64,000 nucleotides of DNA from Anopheles merus (lineage: Eukaryota > Arthropoda > Insecta > Diptera > Culicidae), in the NCBI RefSeq assembly GCF_017562075.2, contig NC_054082.1:1591050-1655049 (forward strand), written 5' to 3'. The notes beneath the pieces are model-generated. The model searched no databases. It was not told where the DNA came from and saw only the letters and a program-made list of their open reading frames with translations. This document shows, piece by piece, positions 13,301-25,612 of this stretch. A program made the translations under genes and the position numbers. How positions within the stretch are numbered: the stretch's first letter is position 1; every line of letters begins with the position of its first letter.

Positions 13301-16300
13301 CACATCCTGCGTGAAGGCACATTTGCTGAGCACGGATCCGGCGGTGCCAGCGGACCGTTTGAACGCATCCTTGATTCGTCGCAGCTCCGAGTCGGTCACT
13401 AAAAGAGAGAATGCAGTGAGGATTAGTTGAAATACAGTGGAGGAGAAATTCGTCCCTCTTTTATACCAAAAAAATATCGTGTCAAGGGAACTGCTTCACA
13501 CTATTCTACGAGGCCTGTCAGACACAACACTTCACTCTCGATGGCTTTATATCTCGCACTCATTTATTAGCAAGCGGCCTCAGACACACCCAGCCACCAT
13601 TGCCACCTAGAACAACGAACGAGCGGTTGCTGGTTGATATGGCTGCCTTTACAGCCCCAACACGTTCCAGCCTACTATGAGTAGTTTACTGCATGGTAGC
13701 ACCTTCTGCTAAAAAAAACGACCACCAACCAAGAGGGTTTTAATCCGCTACACACACCCCACACTATTGCGATAGAACCCTTTGGGCCAGATAAAAACGA
13801 TTAACCCTTCGAACGCCAAAGCAATTGAGTACAATTGAGTCGTCGAGTCGAGTAGTTGCTTGGAGATTTGCTATGAAAAAAAGACACTCTCGGGATTGTT
13901 TTCTAGACACCTCCCGCAGCCATTCCGTATACAATTGTTTCATCTTTTATAGAAAGACTTGAAATGGTGCATCAAGAGTTAACAACTGTTTCCGTTGTAT
14001 AAAGGGTCCCGCTGGTGTGCTCCCCGCTGAAACGACTAACGGGCAAGTTGCACATACACACACACAAACACACATTCCTTATTCCGTTGAGCGCATTTCC
14101 GTTCACACGAAGGTATTTACAAGTGCAGGGAAAAAGCCCGGGCTTAGCTCACTGGTTCCACTCTATTACATTGGCCGCGTGCATGCACTTCCCTCCCCTC
14201 CCCTTGCCGAACGAACAGCATCCACCACCATGTGCGAAGCAGGCCATTCCTTTACTCCTCGTGTTTCAATGTCAACCAGTCTTTACATCCGATCGAGGAG
14301 GGAAAGAGAGAGAGAGAGAGAGAACGAGAGTGAGTGAGAGAGGGAAAGAGCACAAATCAACCGGAGTACCGGAATAATCAACAAATAGCAAACAGCCAGC
14401 GGTGTGCAATGTAGCTCTATGCAGTTTGTATGGCTACGATATTAGAGCGTTATAAGCATCTTCCTGTGCACCTGCTGGCGGGCTGGGGCATATACGGTTA
14501 GTCAGGTGCGGGGTAACATCGACCCAACAATCTATCGATAGCGAAAGAACTCCCCTGGCGCGTAATGCGTGTAATTTGTTGCACTCGAAAGCTGCAAATA
14601 GTTTTGCGCAATATTCGTTAAACCGTACGGAAAAAGGGTCGATGCAAACGCGTACGAATTATTGCAGTAGATTACATTAAGACGCTTGCCAAAAATTCCA
14701 CAAACCATTTGCATTCCCTCACAACTTGTTAGTAATCGCTCGCGCCAAGCAGCAACACCACTTGCGCAAACGCCGGAACGCTTTTATTTATTTGTTACAT
14801 TTTATACACACGCCAAAAATGGGTTTATATTATGTTTCCCGTACAAGCAACATGCCAACACACACACAACGACCAGCAAGCAAAAGCGCCACACGAAGCG
14901 ACGTGCTAGTCATTAGCGACATCCGCAAATCGTTCCATGGCGGTGCCGAGAGACGGCCGCCCAGCGGTTCATTCACTTACTACTCTGTGTGGACCTGCTG
15001 TGGACCATGCTGTGGGGGCCTGTATCACATTTTGGTTACTCGTCAACCTAGCCAGCAGACAATAGAAGCGCGACCACAGATCTCCTCAGTTTTAGCCCTC
15101 GCGCAACAACGGAGTAAATATTTGGCTTTTGATTAAAGTCGAATTGTCACCATCTGATGAAATCTGCTAAACAAACACAGACACATCGACGGACGTATGA
15201 TAATTTGTGTCGTTTCGCAGGCACGCCTGTGCGCACACCCGTATTGGCGGGCAAGAACGTGGTAGGTATTGGGTTTTTTTTTTGGAAAATCTGCCAAAAA
15301 AACCCCTTCATTCTGTGTCGAGGTTACAATCGTTCGGAAGAATTCAAACGAGCACACATTGAGCATGCTCAAACGGGCCCACATTCAATACGTAATTAAA
15401 GCAAACGAGAGGAAGCTCTTTTTTTCTAAATCTTATCTCCACTACTCCTCGGGCAAATCAATCTTCCATAGCGACAGTTTTCAAACCGAAGCGTGGTTTT
15501 GCCACCAGATGCGCGCGGCTCTTACGGCGGGTCATTACTACAACCCAAACACTCGTTCATGCCTCGATTCAATTTGTGTATAATGCTTTTTACCCTCCTC
15601 ATTAGCCAATTTGAAGGTACTTGCGATGAATACAAAAACCAAAAAAAAAACAAATAAAATCCCCGGACACACACACACACAGCAGTGCGAAAGCCCAGAA
15701 AATTAGCAAAACATCATCATCTCAACGACCAACGGCAAGCAGCAGCGATAAAACGCTATCAGCAGGGACAACTGCTGCACCACGCAGCGAACACAAACGG
15801 ACAAAGTAAACACAGTGTGGCCCGACGCGTTCTGCCGCCGTTGTGGCACATCATGGCTGGCGGCCCCACCCCTTCCCGAAAAAATTACACCCTTACGGCA
15901 TGTCGATTGGCCATCGTCGTCTAATCAGCCGGCCGCCTGGTGTGATCTAATGACGAAAGCATTAGCTAATCGTTATTCATTCCACCCAAAATACGCATTT
16001 GGGGACAGCGGGGCAACGGGGCAAGTGGGTTGAGTGATTGATGCCGTTCCATCCGTTTTCTTCCCGCCTTGGAGGGAGCGGCCACAAAAAAGAGGGTCAA
16101 CTTCCAGCACCGACCAGAAAAAGAAAGGCCAGCATTGAAGAATGTAAAAAGCACTAAAATAATTGTCATTCTAGTAAAAAAACACACACGACAGAAGATG
16201 CTTATTTTTTGCATCGAAAACGGCTCGCTACACTAAGTGACAGGCTGGCTTGTCTAATCTAATCTTTGCCGGACACAAGCGGCAAGGAATGTGTCGTACT

Positions 16301-17279
16301 CCTCCTCCCGTGGGGCGTTTGCGTAAAAGCGGCCGGTAGCGGTTTTGTTTGATTTAAATATTTTAAACAAATAAAGCGTTACTGCAGCATGTCCTGCGCC
16401 CGCCCGCCATCCCCTCCCTTCCTGCGCCACACCCAAGGAGCTGGGACAAAGAAAGGCGTCTGCTCACTAGATACAACGTACCGTATGTATGTTACATAGC
16501 GGTAAGCGGTAACGGGGGTAAAGGGCCGAGGGCCGACCGCCGGATCCAGCGAAAGCACCGCTCCATGACGTGTAGAAATTTCCACTACTCGACGGTGGCA
16601 GTTGTCGGGAGGGGTTTTTTTTTTGCAGCAACGCAGCAAGGAAACAAACAAATAGCGAAACGGAACTGCAGCATAACGTGAAAATCAATAAATTCCTTTG
16701 TCGAGTGTCGCGGTGGTGGTTGTTCTGCCGGTGTCTGTCGTGCCCGTAATTTGGACGTAATTCGTTCGCGGCAATTGCGGCAGGTTGCGAGCTGCGAACA
16801 TCATAACAGCAGCAGCCGCAGCCTACTGCCCGAACTCGGTTACATACGACAGTTCTAGAACGACACAAGAGTAAGCAGGCGTAATAAATTCTGCGTCTTG
16901 CAGCGATGGACGGACGCAGCAAAGCACGGCAAAAAGTGGGCACATTACATTGCCAGCGTTACAGCTCTATCGCTGACGTGATGTTTGCTAATTAGCTTTC
17001 TCATTCGCGGCCCAGACGATGGCGAAGGGTGGCGTGCAGGTGGTGGTGGTGGTGGTCTCCCTTTGCCCGTCGTGTCGATGTGTGTGCATGTGGATTCATC
17101 GAGTGGCGGTCCCCCGATGCCGCCGGATGCACGGACTGGCTGCAGGTGTGCATCACGTTTTGACCCACTCGAGGGAAGGGGGCCACACGATGAAGCTGTT
17201 CCACCACCACTGCCAACTTACCTCGTTTGACGGCCTCCTCGTAGCTGATGCAGGAAGGTTTCGAATCCTTGGCTCCCAT
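4311..17279 (-). CDS. USP32: USP32-like ubiquitin carboxyl-terminal hydrolase (11 exons)
   Basis: Exons in transcript order: 17279-17222, 13398-13164, 12094-9378, 9307-8999, 8379-8087, 7080-6419, 6270-6104, 6021-5750, 5647-5462, 5376-4681, 4583-4311. Together they make 1955 codons (human USP32 is about 1600). The start MGAKDSK..SYEEA matches vertebrate USP32. Visible parts: EF-hand loops at about residues 277-288 (DENHDGHIDFKE) and 313-324 (DIDRDGVLSFVE), a DUSP-type region, the cysteine box NLGNTCFMN with catalytic Cys about 822, the split USP fold, and the histidine box GGHYISY with His about 1875 followed by YCYNDSS. All key residues are intact. The last four residues, CSLM, form a CaaX box, in the same place as CVLQ in the human protein, so membrane anchoring by prenylation is likely. 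Extra length comes from low-complexity Asn/Gln, Ser and Gly inserts. By family it removes ubiquitin on Golgi/endosomal membranes. The exon 5 acceptor is ambiguous (8379, or 21 bases upstream in the same frame). Confidence 0.93.
8144..8171. repeat. CTC/GAG trinucleotide run coding for poly-Gly in USP32 exon 5
   Basis: On the minus strand a GGA/GGG run encodes about ten glycines in the insect-specific exon 8087-8379, just before a GT-AG donor. It is expected to vary in length between individuals. Confidence 0.8.
14305..14322. repeat. (AG)9 microsatellite
   Basis: Nine AG units inside the long first intron of USP32 (13399-17221). That intron otherwise shows scattered short CA runs and no supportable exon. 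Confidence 0.85.
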
Positions 17280-19567
17280 GATTGCTTTCTGGGTGAAAAT
17301 TGCGTTGATCGGGAGATGCCTGAACCCTGAACCTCGCTGTCAGCCCCGCCTGTCTCGTTCGGCTCCTGCTTCGCTGCAGTAGCACTACGCAGTTATCCAG
17401 TGTTTCGCAGGCCTGCTAGCTCTTTCATGTCACTTTACATGGCTCACTTGTCGGGCTCCCGTCTCCCTACTGCACGGAGCAAGGCCTTCTCGCTTGCCTT
17501 CAGGATCGCAATACCTTTTTTTTTCTTTCGCTCTTCTATTGGACAAGCGCACGCCCACACAGTCGCAAATTTGATCCTTTTTATCACAAAACACAGCACA
17601 CTACACCTTACACACATACACACAATCACACACACACGCGGCGGCGGCGGCTTGAGAACGGGTGGGAGGTGTGCCCCTATGTTTACTTGTTTACCACCGC
17701 GCCTATACTTTTCGCTTTCCCCGTTGTAACATGCTTTCGGACAACATGCGCTGAAGATAGCGGGTTAAACAGCAGCAGCAGCAGCAGCAGCAGCAATCAG
17801 CACAAGCAATTTTTTCATTGCGTCACACTTTCTTTAACTTGGACCACCTTCTGGGGTCGCACCAGCGTGTAATCAGCCTTTGCGGTTCACTCTTAGCCCT
17901 TTCTGCTGCTGCCCCCTTTCGCTTCCCTGCGACTCAACAGGAAAACCCCATCGCTCACAGATCGGCAGGCCGCGAAAAATTCACCCCGTCTGCGTGCGCG
18001 GCGATAGTGGTGGTAGTACAACGCAATTCGAGGCCCTTGTTTTGTACACTAGCTGCTGCTGACCGTCGTGGATACGTCGCACCACACAGAAATCAAACGC
18101 TGATTGCACATAAAAAAACACACATACACACACGCGCGAGGGAACATAAAAACACTGCAACTCGTCGTCTGCTGTGTGTGGCTAGTTAAACTACTTTGGC
18201 CACACGGTCGCAAAGCACACAATAGCGACGATTGATTTAGCTACGCGGTGATTAATCTAAAACACCTGACACCGTTCCCTTCTAAACCATATTCCAGCGG
18301 GACACACACTAGCGAATTCCTCCGTTTTCCGCAATGGAATTGTTTAAAGGTCTCTTCTTGGAATCTATTCGCTCCAAACGTCAAACCGCTCGGTACAGTG
18401 GGCTTATGCGAATGGTTCAAGGGGACAAAATTGCTCATTTTTATTTTATACACTCTTATTGCTTTGTTTATTTTACTGATTTTCCGTTTCTTTTCACTTG
18501 CGACTGAAGTGAAAAATATATCCAAATCGGATATCTGCACTTTATCTTGTTTTTATACGCTTATTCTTTACTTTTTGTTGTGACCAAACGGGCCCCTCAC
18601 TACACACTGAGCCACTGGTGCGTTGACAGCCTGCGGTTGATTGAGCAACTTCCACCTGTTATCTGTCAAAATGCTCCAGTTGCTCACTTTGTTTCAATTG
18701 CAGATTTTCCGATGCTCAGCAGATAACCAACCCATGTTATAATCTCCCAAAAAAAAAGTTCTACAATTAGTGCTGCAATCGTGACAATATTTGGTGTAAA
18801 AACATCGACTCTCCGTTTCCCGATGACCAAAACGCAGCACTTCGTGCCAATCGGGAGCGCTTTGACGTGCCAGTTTGACGTTTGCTGCGTGCGTGATTGA
18901 AACAAAAAGCGACGTTCAAGTCCATTTTCCCATTTTCCCGTTTTCGTTTTACGTTGTTACGCTAGACAGTAGAAAAAAACCCCCACAGAACGGTGTGGCA
19001 AAAGGAAAGTTTTTTTTAAAATAATTTCATCTTTCGTCGGCTTTACACCAACTCCGGAACGGTGCGCGTAGGCTCGCCAAGCCTGTCGAAACTTTGCCAG
19101 CACCCGTGTGTTGGTGTGTTATCCTCTGCCGCGTTGTTCGCTTGCTATTAGCAAGTTTTCATCGTCATCGGACTCATCATATCGCATACGCGAATCGAAG
19201 CAAGGAGCATCACCACCACCGTGTTACCTTCAGCCACCTTCAGATCCGTTCTCGCCTTTCGCCTTGACTCGATTGCTCCGTGCTTCGAGCCAGTTCTTCA
19301 ACCGCGGCGACCGCGAACCCAGCTGCATGCGAATTGATTCTAGAGCTCGTGTGAAAGTGTCGGATTTGGAAATCGTGCACTGCCGGGTGTGAAGTGTACG
19401 CTTTGTGAGGACCTCGCCGCGAACGGAGTGTTTTTTTTCTCTCTCCCGTCTGCAACTCGCCCTGACAGATCACAAAGCAACCGTGTAGTGTCGACGACCC
19501 GGACTCCCCACAGCAGCAGCAGCAGTTTCAGTGCCCAAAGTCCAACGAAGCAACAGCAGCAGCAGAG
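17280..19567. promoter_or_regulatory. Divergent promoter region between USP32 and Rab8
   Basis: The two start codons are 2.3 kb apart and transcribed away from each other, so both 5' UTRs and promoters must lie here. No coding exon is supportable. The left part is rich in CA/TG runs and CAG units. The part from about 19.0 kb to 19567 is probably Rab8 5' UTR. No convincing TATA box was seen for either gene. Confidence 0.5.
17770..17793. repeat. (CAG)8 trinucleotide repeat
   Basis: Eight perfect CAG units about 490 bases upstream of the USP32 start codon, in non-coding DNA. Confidence 0.9.
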
Positions 19568-22266
19568 ATGGCGAAAACGTACGACTATCTGTTCAAACTT
19601 TTACTGATCGGCGATTCCGGCGTTGGCAAAACCTGCATACTGTTCCGCTTTTCGGAGGATGCCTTCAATACCACATTCATCAGTACAATCGGTGAGTAAT
19701 AAACACGATGATGGCGACCTTGTGCGGAGCGCCCTCGACACGGGCAGCAAGCAGGCGAGATTTAATAAGGCGACTACACACATAAAGAAACTGGTCTTAC
19801 AATGAGTAATACCATGACGACGACGACGACGACACCTGTCGTCGTGACAAGGCGATGAAGCCTCCTTGCTGCGCCTCGCACACCAAACCCACCCACCCAC
19901 TCACTCACTTCCTTCTCCGACGATCTGGAGCACAAGCTAAATGGAAGCTAAATGGAAAGTACAAGCAAAGGCCGCTGGACCCCGGCGGAGATCCATCATA
20001 GCCCCGGTTCGCTTCCTCCTCTCTAGTGGGCGAGGCCTTTCCGGTCAAACGGATATGCTTTTATTTTCAGCTGGTGCGTTGATGTGTGTATGTGTGCGTG
20101 CGTTGATAGATCGCTTGTAAGGAGGAGAATTCCAAAGCTATACGGGCTCAGACAGACCCCAATCATCATCTATTCCACAGAAAGTCCGATAAGAAGTTTT
20201 GTTTGTTTTTCTTTTTTTCTGCTGTTCGTCTATTCGGCGTTGTACATTTTGCACCACATGCTCTTCTGCCAGCACCAGAACGAACACTGTAGAATGAACT
20301 GCTCAGCTAATTTAGATAAGCACGCGACTGGTTGCGCCTGTGTGCTTATCTAATATCGATTCCTGCTGATACTAACCCAGTTCTGCGATCAGCAGCGGTC
20401 CGTCATCGTTCGTGGCCCATTGGCGGGAGCTGTGTATTTGTATTTACTAATAATTTCTGTTCGCACTATTCGAACCGATGTGATACGGAGCAGCAGAGAG
20501 GTTATCAAAACGTGTCCACAATTGTTGCCGCAACTGTAATTGATAAAGGCAGGCGAAACATGGATTTGCTGATGCAGGCAACGGCATAGCTGCCAGAAAA
20601 CAATGAAACTGTTTTTCCAACGAGATACAACAGCCCCCCCCAAAAGAGAGCGTTATTTATACAGCTCAAATAAAACACACGAGTACCTCCTCTTCACCCC
20701 TGCACACGCCCATCCATTTTCTGCCAGGGTGCAGCTTTCGTCTTAATTCATTCCGATCCGTCGCAGTCGATTGGTTCAGATACATTTGGAATTACCGCAA
20801 CCGCGCAACCGGTTGCGCGGCGGCGGATCAGATACGGAAACGTAAAATATGGCAAATTGTATGTATGATGCCCTGTCTAGCTATGGCGACCAGCTAGAAA
20901 TGCTTGCCTTTTTTTTGCAGCACACGCTCAGTCAGGGATGCGCGACAGAATTGGAGGAAGAAAATGCAAATAGAATGACAATAAGATAAAAATATCTTTG
21001 CATGAGCATACTGCTGCGCCACACAGACAACATGTTCTGTGCTCTGGTCGGGTCCCTCTAAACGTCCCGGTACCCTTCCTGCTTCACCACCCTTGCATAC
21101 TGCTGTGTACTGACGGACACAACGACAAACGCCGGTCGAAGGTTTGGCAAGCAAGTGCCTGCTGTCTGCTGCCTATTCTCATCGTTGGTCTAGTGGTTAA
21201 TCGAGTTAACACGTGAAATCATCTCCATAGTAACCATGTGTTGTGTGGAGCGCTGGTAATCGTCGAACCAAAGTTTGACCGTCTTAATTTAATCGTTTTC
21301 AAAACAAATCGTACATATTCTGCTTCACCTTCATTCGAAGGAATGTATGCCAATGCTATGATACATGTTCAACTAAGATTGAAGGTGATTCTTGTTTATG
21401 TTACCCAAATGCATGGTGCATCAGGATCAAGAACAGCCGCTGGATTGGAATGTAGATCATGCACCGAGTAAAAATAATATTAATATTTGCTATTCTATTT
21501 TTTTTTATCTTGCAGGTATCGATTTCAAAATCCGAACAATCGATCTCGACGGGAAAAAGATAAAACTGCAAATATGGTAACTTTACCCAATTCCCTTTAC
21601 CAACGAACCTACTCCCGTGACTTCATGGCATGGAATCGTCTTTCCTTTGCAGGGACACAGCGGGACAGGAACGATTCCGTACAATCACGACCGCCTATTA
21701 CCGGGGAGCCATGGGCATCATGCTGGTATACGACATCACACAGGAGAAATCGTTCGAGAACATTAAAAACTGGATTAGAAACATCGAAGAAAATGCGGCA
21801 GCCGACGTGGAAAAGATGCTGCTCGGCAATAAGTGTGAGCTTAATGAAAAAAGACAGGTATGAGCGAACACGGAGATGGGAAAATGGGGTTCGGCAAGGA
21901 AAAGCACCGAAATTAAAACACTACTCTCCCTTGCTCTGTCCTTCAGGTTACCCGAGTCCGTGGTGAACAGCTAGCTGTAGAGTATGGTATTAAATTTATG
22001 GAAACATCTGCGAAGGCAAGCATCAACGTGGACGATGCGTTTTTCACTCTTGCCCGGGATATTAAGTGTAAAATGGAAAAGCGAATGGTAAGATGCGATC
22101 GATTTGAAACTTTCCTTTGTTTCGAGCCTTTTATGAGTCGCGTTTCATGCGTTCTTTGTTCTCTTTGCAGGAAGCAAACAATCCACCGAAAGGTGGCCAT
22201 CAGCTTAAGCCGCAGGTCGAACCACGGAAGGCACCGAGTTGGTTATCGAAGTGCAATCTGTTTTGA
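19568..22266 (+). CDS. Rab8: Rab8 small GTPase (5 exons)
   Basis: Exons 19568-19691, 21516-21576, 21653-21857, 21947-22087 and 22171-22266 join to 208 codons plus stop, the normal Rab8 length. The start MAKTYDYLFKLL and the core IDFKIRTI.LDGKKIKLQIW are Rab8-specific (Rab10 begins MAKKTYDLL). GTP-binding motifs: P-loop GDSGVGKT at residues 15-22, switch II DTAGQE from about 63, G4 NKCE at 121-124, G5 ETSAK. G4 has Glu where most Rabs have Asp. The C-terminus is CNLF, a CaaX geranylgeranylation signal. Family role: polarised exocytosis from the trans-Golgi and recycling endosomes. The 1.8 kb first intron holds nothing else that could be supported. Confidence 0.96.
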
Positions 22267-23996
22267 CCTTGCAATAGTCCTATTAATAATTATTACTTTT
22301 TTATATAACACACTAAATAATAATTATCACTATTATTATTTAAAATGTATGTAAACGGCTGGTGTCGAGGGACAACGGATTCGCAAATGCAACATTCATC
22401 ACTACACATTCACATTCTCACACATACAAACACACACACACACCGAAATGGGGTGGAAGGGAGAAAGATTTCTCCTCTTCACTTGATTTTGCCCGAAACG
22501 TAAAAGCGCAAAACAAACGAAGCGTTTTCACGCGGACGTTAGCTCATGGAGTTTGTAAAATGGATTCGTCATACATATTCTCAGATCGAACCGATTCAAG
22601 GGTGGTGATTTCTGAAAAAAGGCATTCTTACACTTTAAGAATGCACACACACACACACACACTGCGTAAGTTAGGATGTATTTTACGACACAAATTCATT
22701 CGAACGAAAGGAAAACAAAAGCAATTGAAAGGAAATCGCTTCGAAACGAATGTTAGGCTTTTCTGTTCTGTTTTAGAGTAACGATGGTTTCGGAAGAGCA
22801 TGGAATTCTAGAACTCAACATTCAATATTCTTCGACAATGTGGCTGTAGCTGTTTTTTGGAAGGGAAACATGTAAAGCAAAGCGCATCGCTCTAGAAAAT
22901 AGAGATGTCATCATTAAACCCCCATTACCATCATGTGTGTATTTTTGTGCAAACCCACAAAACACAACGGTGAGAACAACACTTCAGCAGCAGAGTAGCG
23001 GAATTGTGGGTAGGGGATGTTTTCCTTTACCATTCCTTGCGCGTCCATAAGGATTACGGTCCTTTTCTATAGCTTCAACACAGACTCCTTGGTAAAATCA
23101 GTTGAAAAAGTGGCCCGAAAAAGCAATAAACGCATGTAAACAGTCAACAACAATGGCCATGCGTCCAGGAGAGCGTAGTCGTACCAATTACCACCCATCA
23201 TTCCATCAGCAACATAGTTGATATTGTTTTATCGTGTCTCACGTAAGCTTGCTGACGACAAAGTCGTTGTAACGTAAATTATGCTACGATACTCACACAC
23301 CAATAGGCAGGGCTAAACAAATATTATTTGCGGATTTCGTATCTCCTCTAGACATAGTTGTGATGTGAACAGTTCAGACCGCAAGGGGTAGACAGAATGC
23401 GATGCTAACTCCTCCTCGATCATTCATCGTTATCATATCACGATGCAGCTCCTCCGGTGCCAGAATCACAGAATGCAAAACTGTAGCGTCCCTGTCAGTA
23501 CCATAACCATAATATCGTGTGCGCTTGAAGATGTCTTTACTCTGCAGCAATGGTAGGTGTGCTTGTACGTGGCCAGGAACTGGTTGGGAGGGAAAACCTC
23601 ACGTCGGACCTCTCGTTCTTCTTCGCTCAATCCTTTCATTTTTCACCCCGCCCACACACACACACACACGCGCGAACATTCATATGGTATAGTCTTTTTG
23701 AAAGGTCAAATTAACGTGATCCGGGGAATGTGTGGGTTGATGGATGTAGAATTTAAAAAAATAATAAAAAAAATCTGAAACGCATAAAACGTGAGTGTTT
23801 TTTTAAGGCACGGAACAATACGAAATGAATATAGACCTTTGTTCTGTATAAAATAAATATATTGTTCAAAAGGCACGCCACAAATTATTACTATAAAAGT
23901 TCTAAAAAAATACATATTACTCCTTAAGCTCGATTTATCGTCAGAATAGCGTAATATCAGGACAGCGTCGTATCGTATGGCATGGGATGTCATCTT
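22267..23996. other. 3' region between Rab8 and TCHP
   Basis: Convergent 3' UTR space, no supportable gene. AT-rich, with CA tracts (for example 22644-22661). Near 23.76 and 23.85 kb there are AATAAA-type hexamers on the + strand that could end a long Rab8 3' UTR. No clean AATAAA was seen for TCHP; a GATAAA variant lies near 23.94 kb on the minus strand. Confidence 0.4.
22644..22661. repeat. (CA)9 microsatellite
   Basis: Nine CA units in the Rab8 3' region. Confidence 0.85.
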
Positions 23997-25612
23997 TTAG
24001 CACCAGGCTACCTTCTTCTTGCCAAACCGGGGCGCCGTCAAACCTTCGGGAGCACCAGTCGTCTCGCCGTCTCGCCGTCTACCGGTGCGATTTTCAGTCA
24101 GTTTCAGCTCCTTGCAATAATCATCAAAGGGAAAGATGCTGCTAAACGTGCTGCTCCGCTGCGAACTCTGTGTGGAGGGTCGCCTCGGAATCGGGTGTCC
24201 TCTATCCGTGCCATCGCCACCACCACCACCACCACTACGCTGCACTAGAAGGTCTCGCAGTTCGCTGTTATTGGACGAGGTAACAAACTCATCGCGCGAT
24301 TTATCGGACATCAGCTCCTTCAGCCGCTGATTGGCCCCCTCGATGGCTTTGATGTGCTGCTCGCGTACATCGATAAGCTCGCGCTGCCTTTGCGTACAGT
24401 CGACCAGCTTCGTTTCGAAGTCCATCAGCCGGTCCTCGAGCAGGCAGCGCAGCTGTTGCTCTCGAATGATCGCTTCGCTGTTCCATTTGTCCTCACACTT
24501 GGCCAAACTGTGTTTCGCCTCCGACTCGTACATGCCCTCGATGGTCATCTGCTGCTCCACCTCCAGATCGTACTGGAGCTGAAACTTGCGCCGCAAGTAC
24601 TCGATCCCTTCCGCACTGTCGCACGATGCGGGATTGTCGCTGCTGATGCGCTGCAGCAGCTGAATGTCATGCTGCAGATCGTTCCGCACCGCTTCCGAGC
24701 GCTCGCGGAGCAGCATCTTTATGCGCCTTAAGTTATGCATCGCCACCACACGGTCGCGCCGCACATCGTTGTACACGCGCAGCTGCTCCAACTCGTTGAC
24801 CATCTCTTCCTTTTTCGTCTTTAGCCGCACCTCGTACATCTTCAGCTCGTTCGCTTCCTGTTCCCGCGACTTCAGCTCCGCCATGTGCATTTCCTGCATG
24901 CTGCGAAGTTCCTTCAGTTCCTGCTCGCGCATTCGGTTCTTTTCCAGCATCAGCTCCTCCCTTCGACGGACCTCCTCGGACAGCTTTAGCTGCCGTTCCT
25001 GCTGCTCGCGGCGATCCTTTTCGTCCTGCAGTTGCAGCTCCACCTGCCGATCGATCCAGTTCAGCTTGGCCATCGCCTGGTGCGTCGTTTTCGAGTCCAT
25101 TATCACTGCGTCTTTGTCAAAGCCAAGGCGCCACTTGCTGTACAAGTTTGCCTCCAGATCCATGCGCTTCTTTGCTTCTTCTGCGCTGTGCAACCGCGAT
25201 CGGATTCCTTCCAGGATTTCGGTTGAAACTGACTTCGGTTTTGGGCGAGATATATCTGAAAAGCAAAAGAAAAGGGAAAATTTTGAATATCCACGGTAGC
25301 TCCACCGTAACCGCAAACAGTGATTCGCGTACTTTCCATCTCCTTTTGTAGCTCCTCATTTTCCTTCTGTAAAAGTGCCTTTAGACGGGCTCGTTTCGAT
25401 TCCAGTGCTTCCTGTTTCTTCTTCTCATCCTCACGCTTCCGGAGTGCTTCTTCCGCTTCCCGGTAGTACTTGGGCGTGGTCCATGACTCGTACCGGCTCG
25501 TGATGCGTCCCCACTGGTCGTAGTACCGTTCTACGGCGGCTGACTTTTGGTACTTGATCTGTTCAGCTTCCCGTCGTTTCACCAGCGCTGCCTGTAACTT
25601 TGCGCTACGCAT
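23997..25612 (-). CDS. TCHP: Trichoplein-like coiled-coil protein (2 exons)
   Basis: Exons 25612-25333 and 25255-23997 join across a 77-base intron (donor GTACGC, acceptor TTTTCAG) to 512 codons plus stop; human trichoplein has 498. The protein is almost entirely charged alpha-helix (long Glu/Arg/Lys/Gln coiled coil), fitting the trichoplein/TPH domain. The N-terminus has the LQAAL.KRREAE...W block, and the end KKKVAWC aligns with the KIAWN end of vertebrate TCHP. Residues about 395-400 form a Gly6 run. Family role: centriole/ciliary-base regulation (Aurora A activation) and keratin binding; insects lack keratin filaments, so the centrosomal role is the likelier one. The start is the only Met after an upstream in-frame stop, but homology to the vertebrate N-terminus continues a few codons upstream of it, so an unseen short first exon is possible. 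Confidence 0.8.

Noticed and set aside
21186..21212. TGGTCTAGTGG, like the A box of a tRNA gene
   Set aside because: No B box, anticodon arm or acceptor stem could be folded around it.
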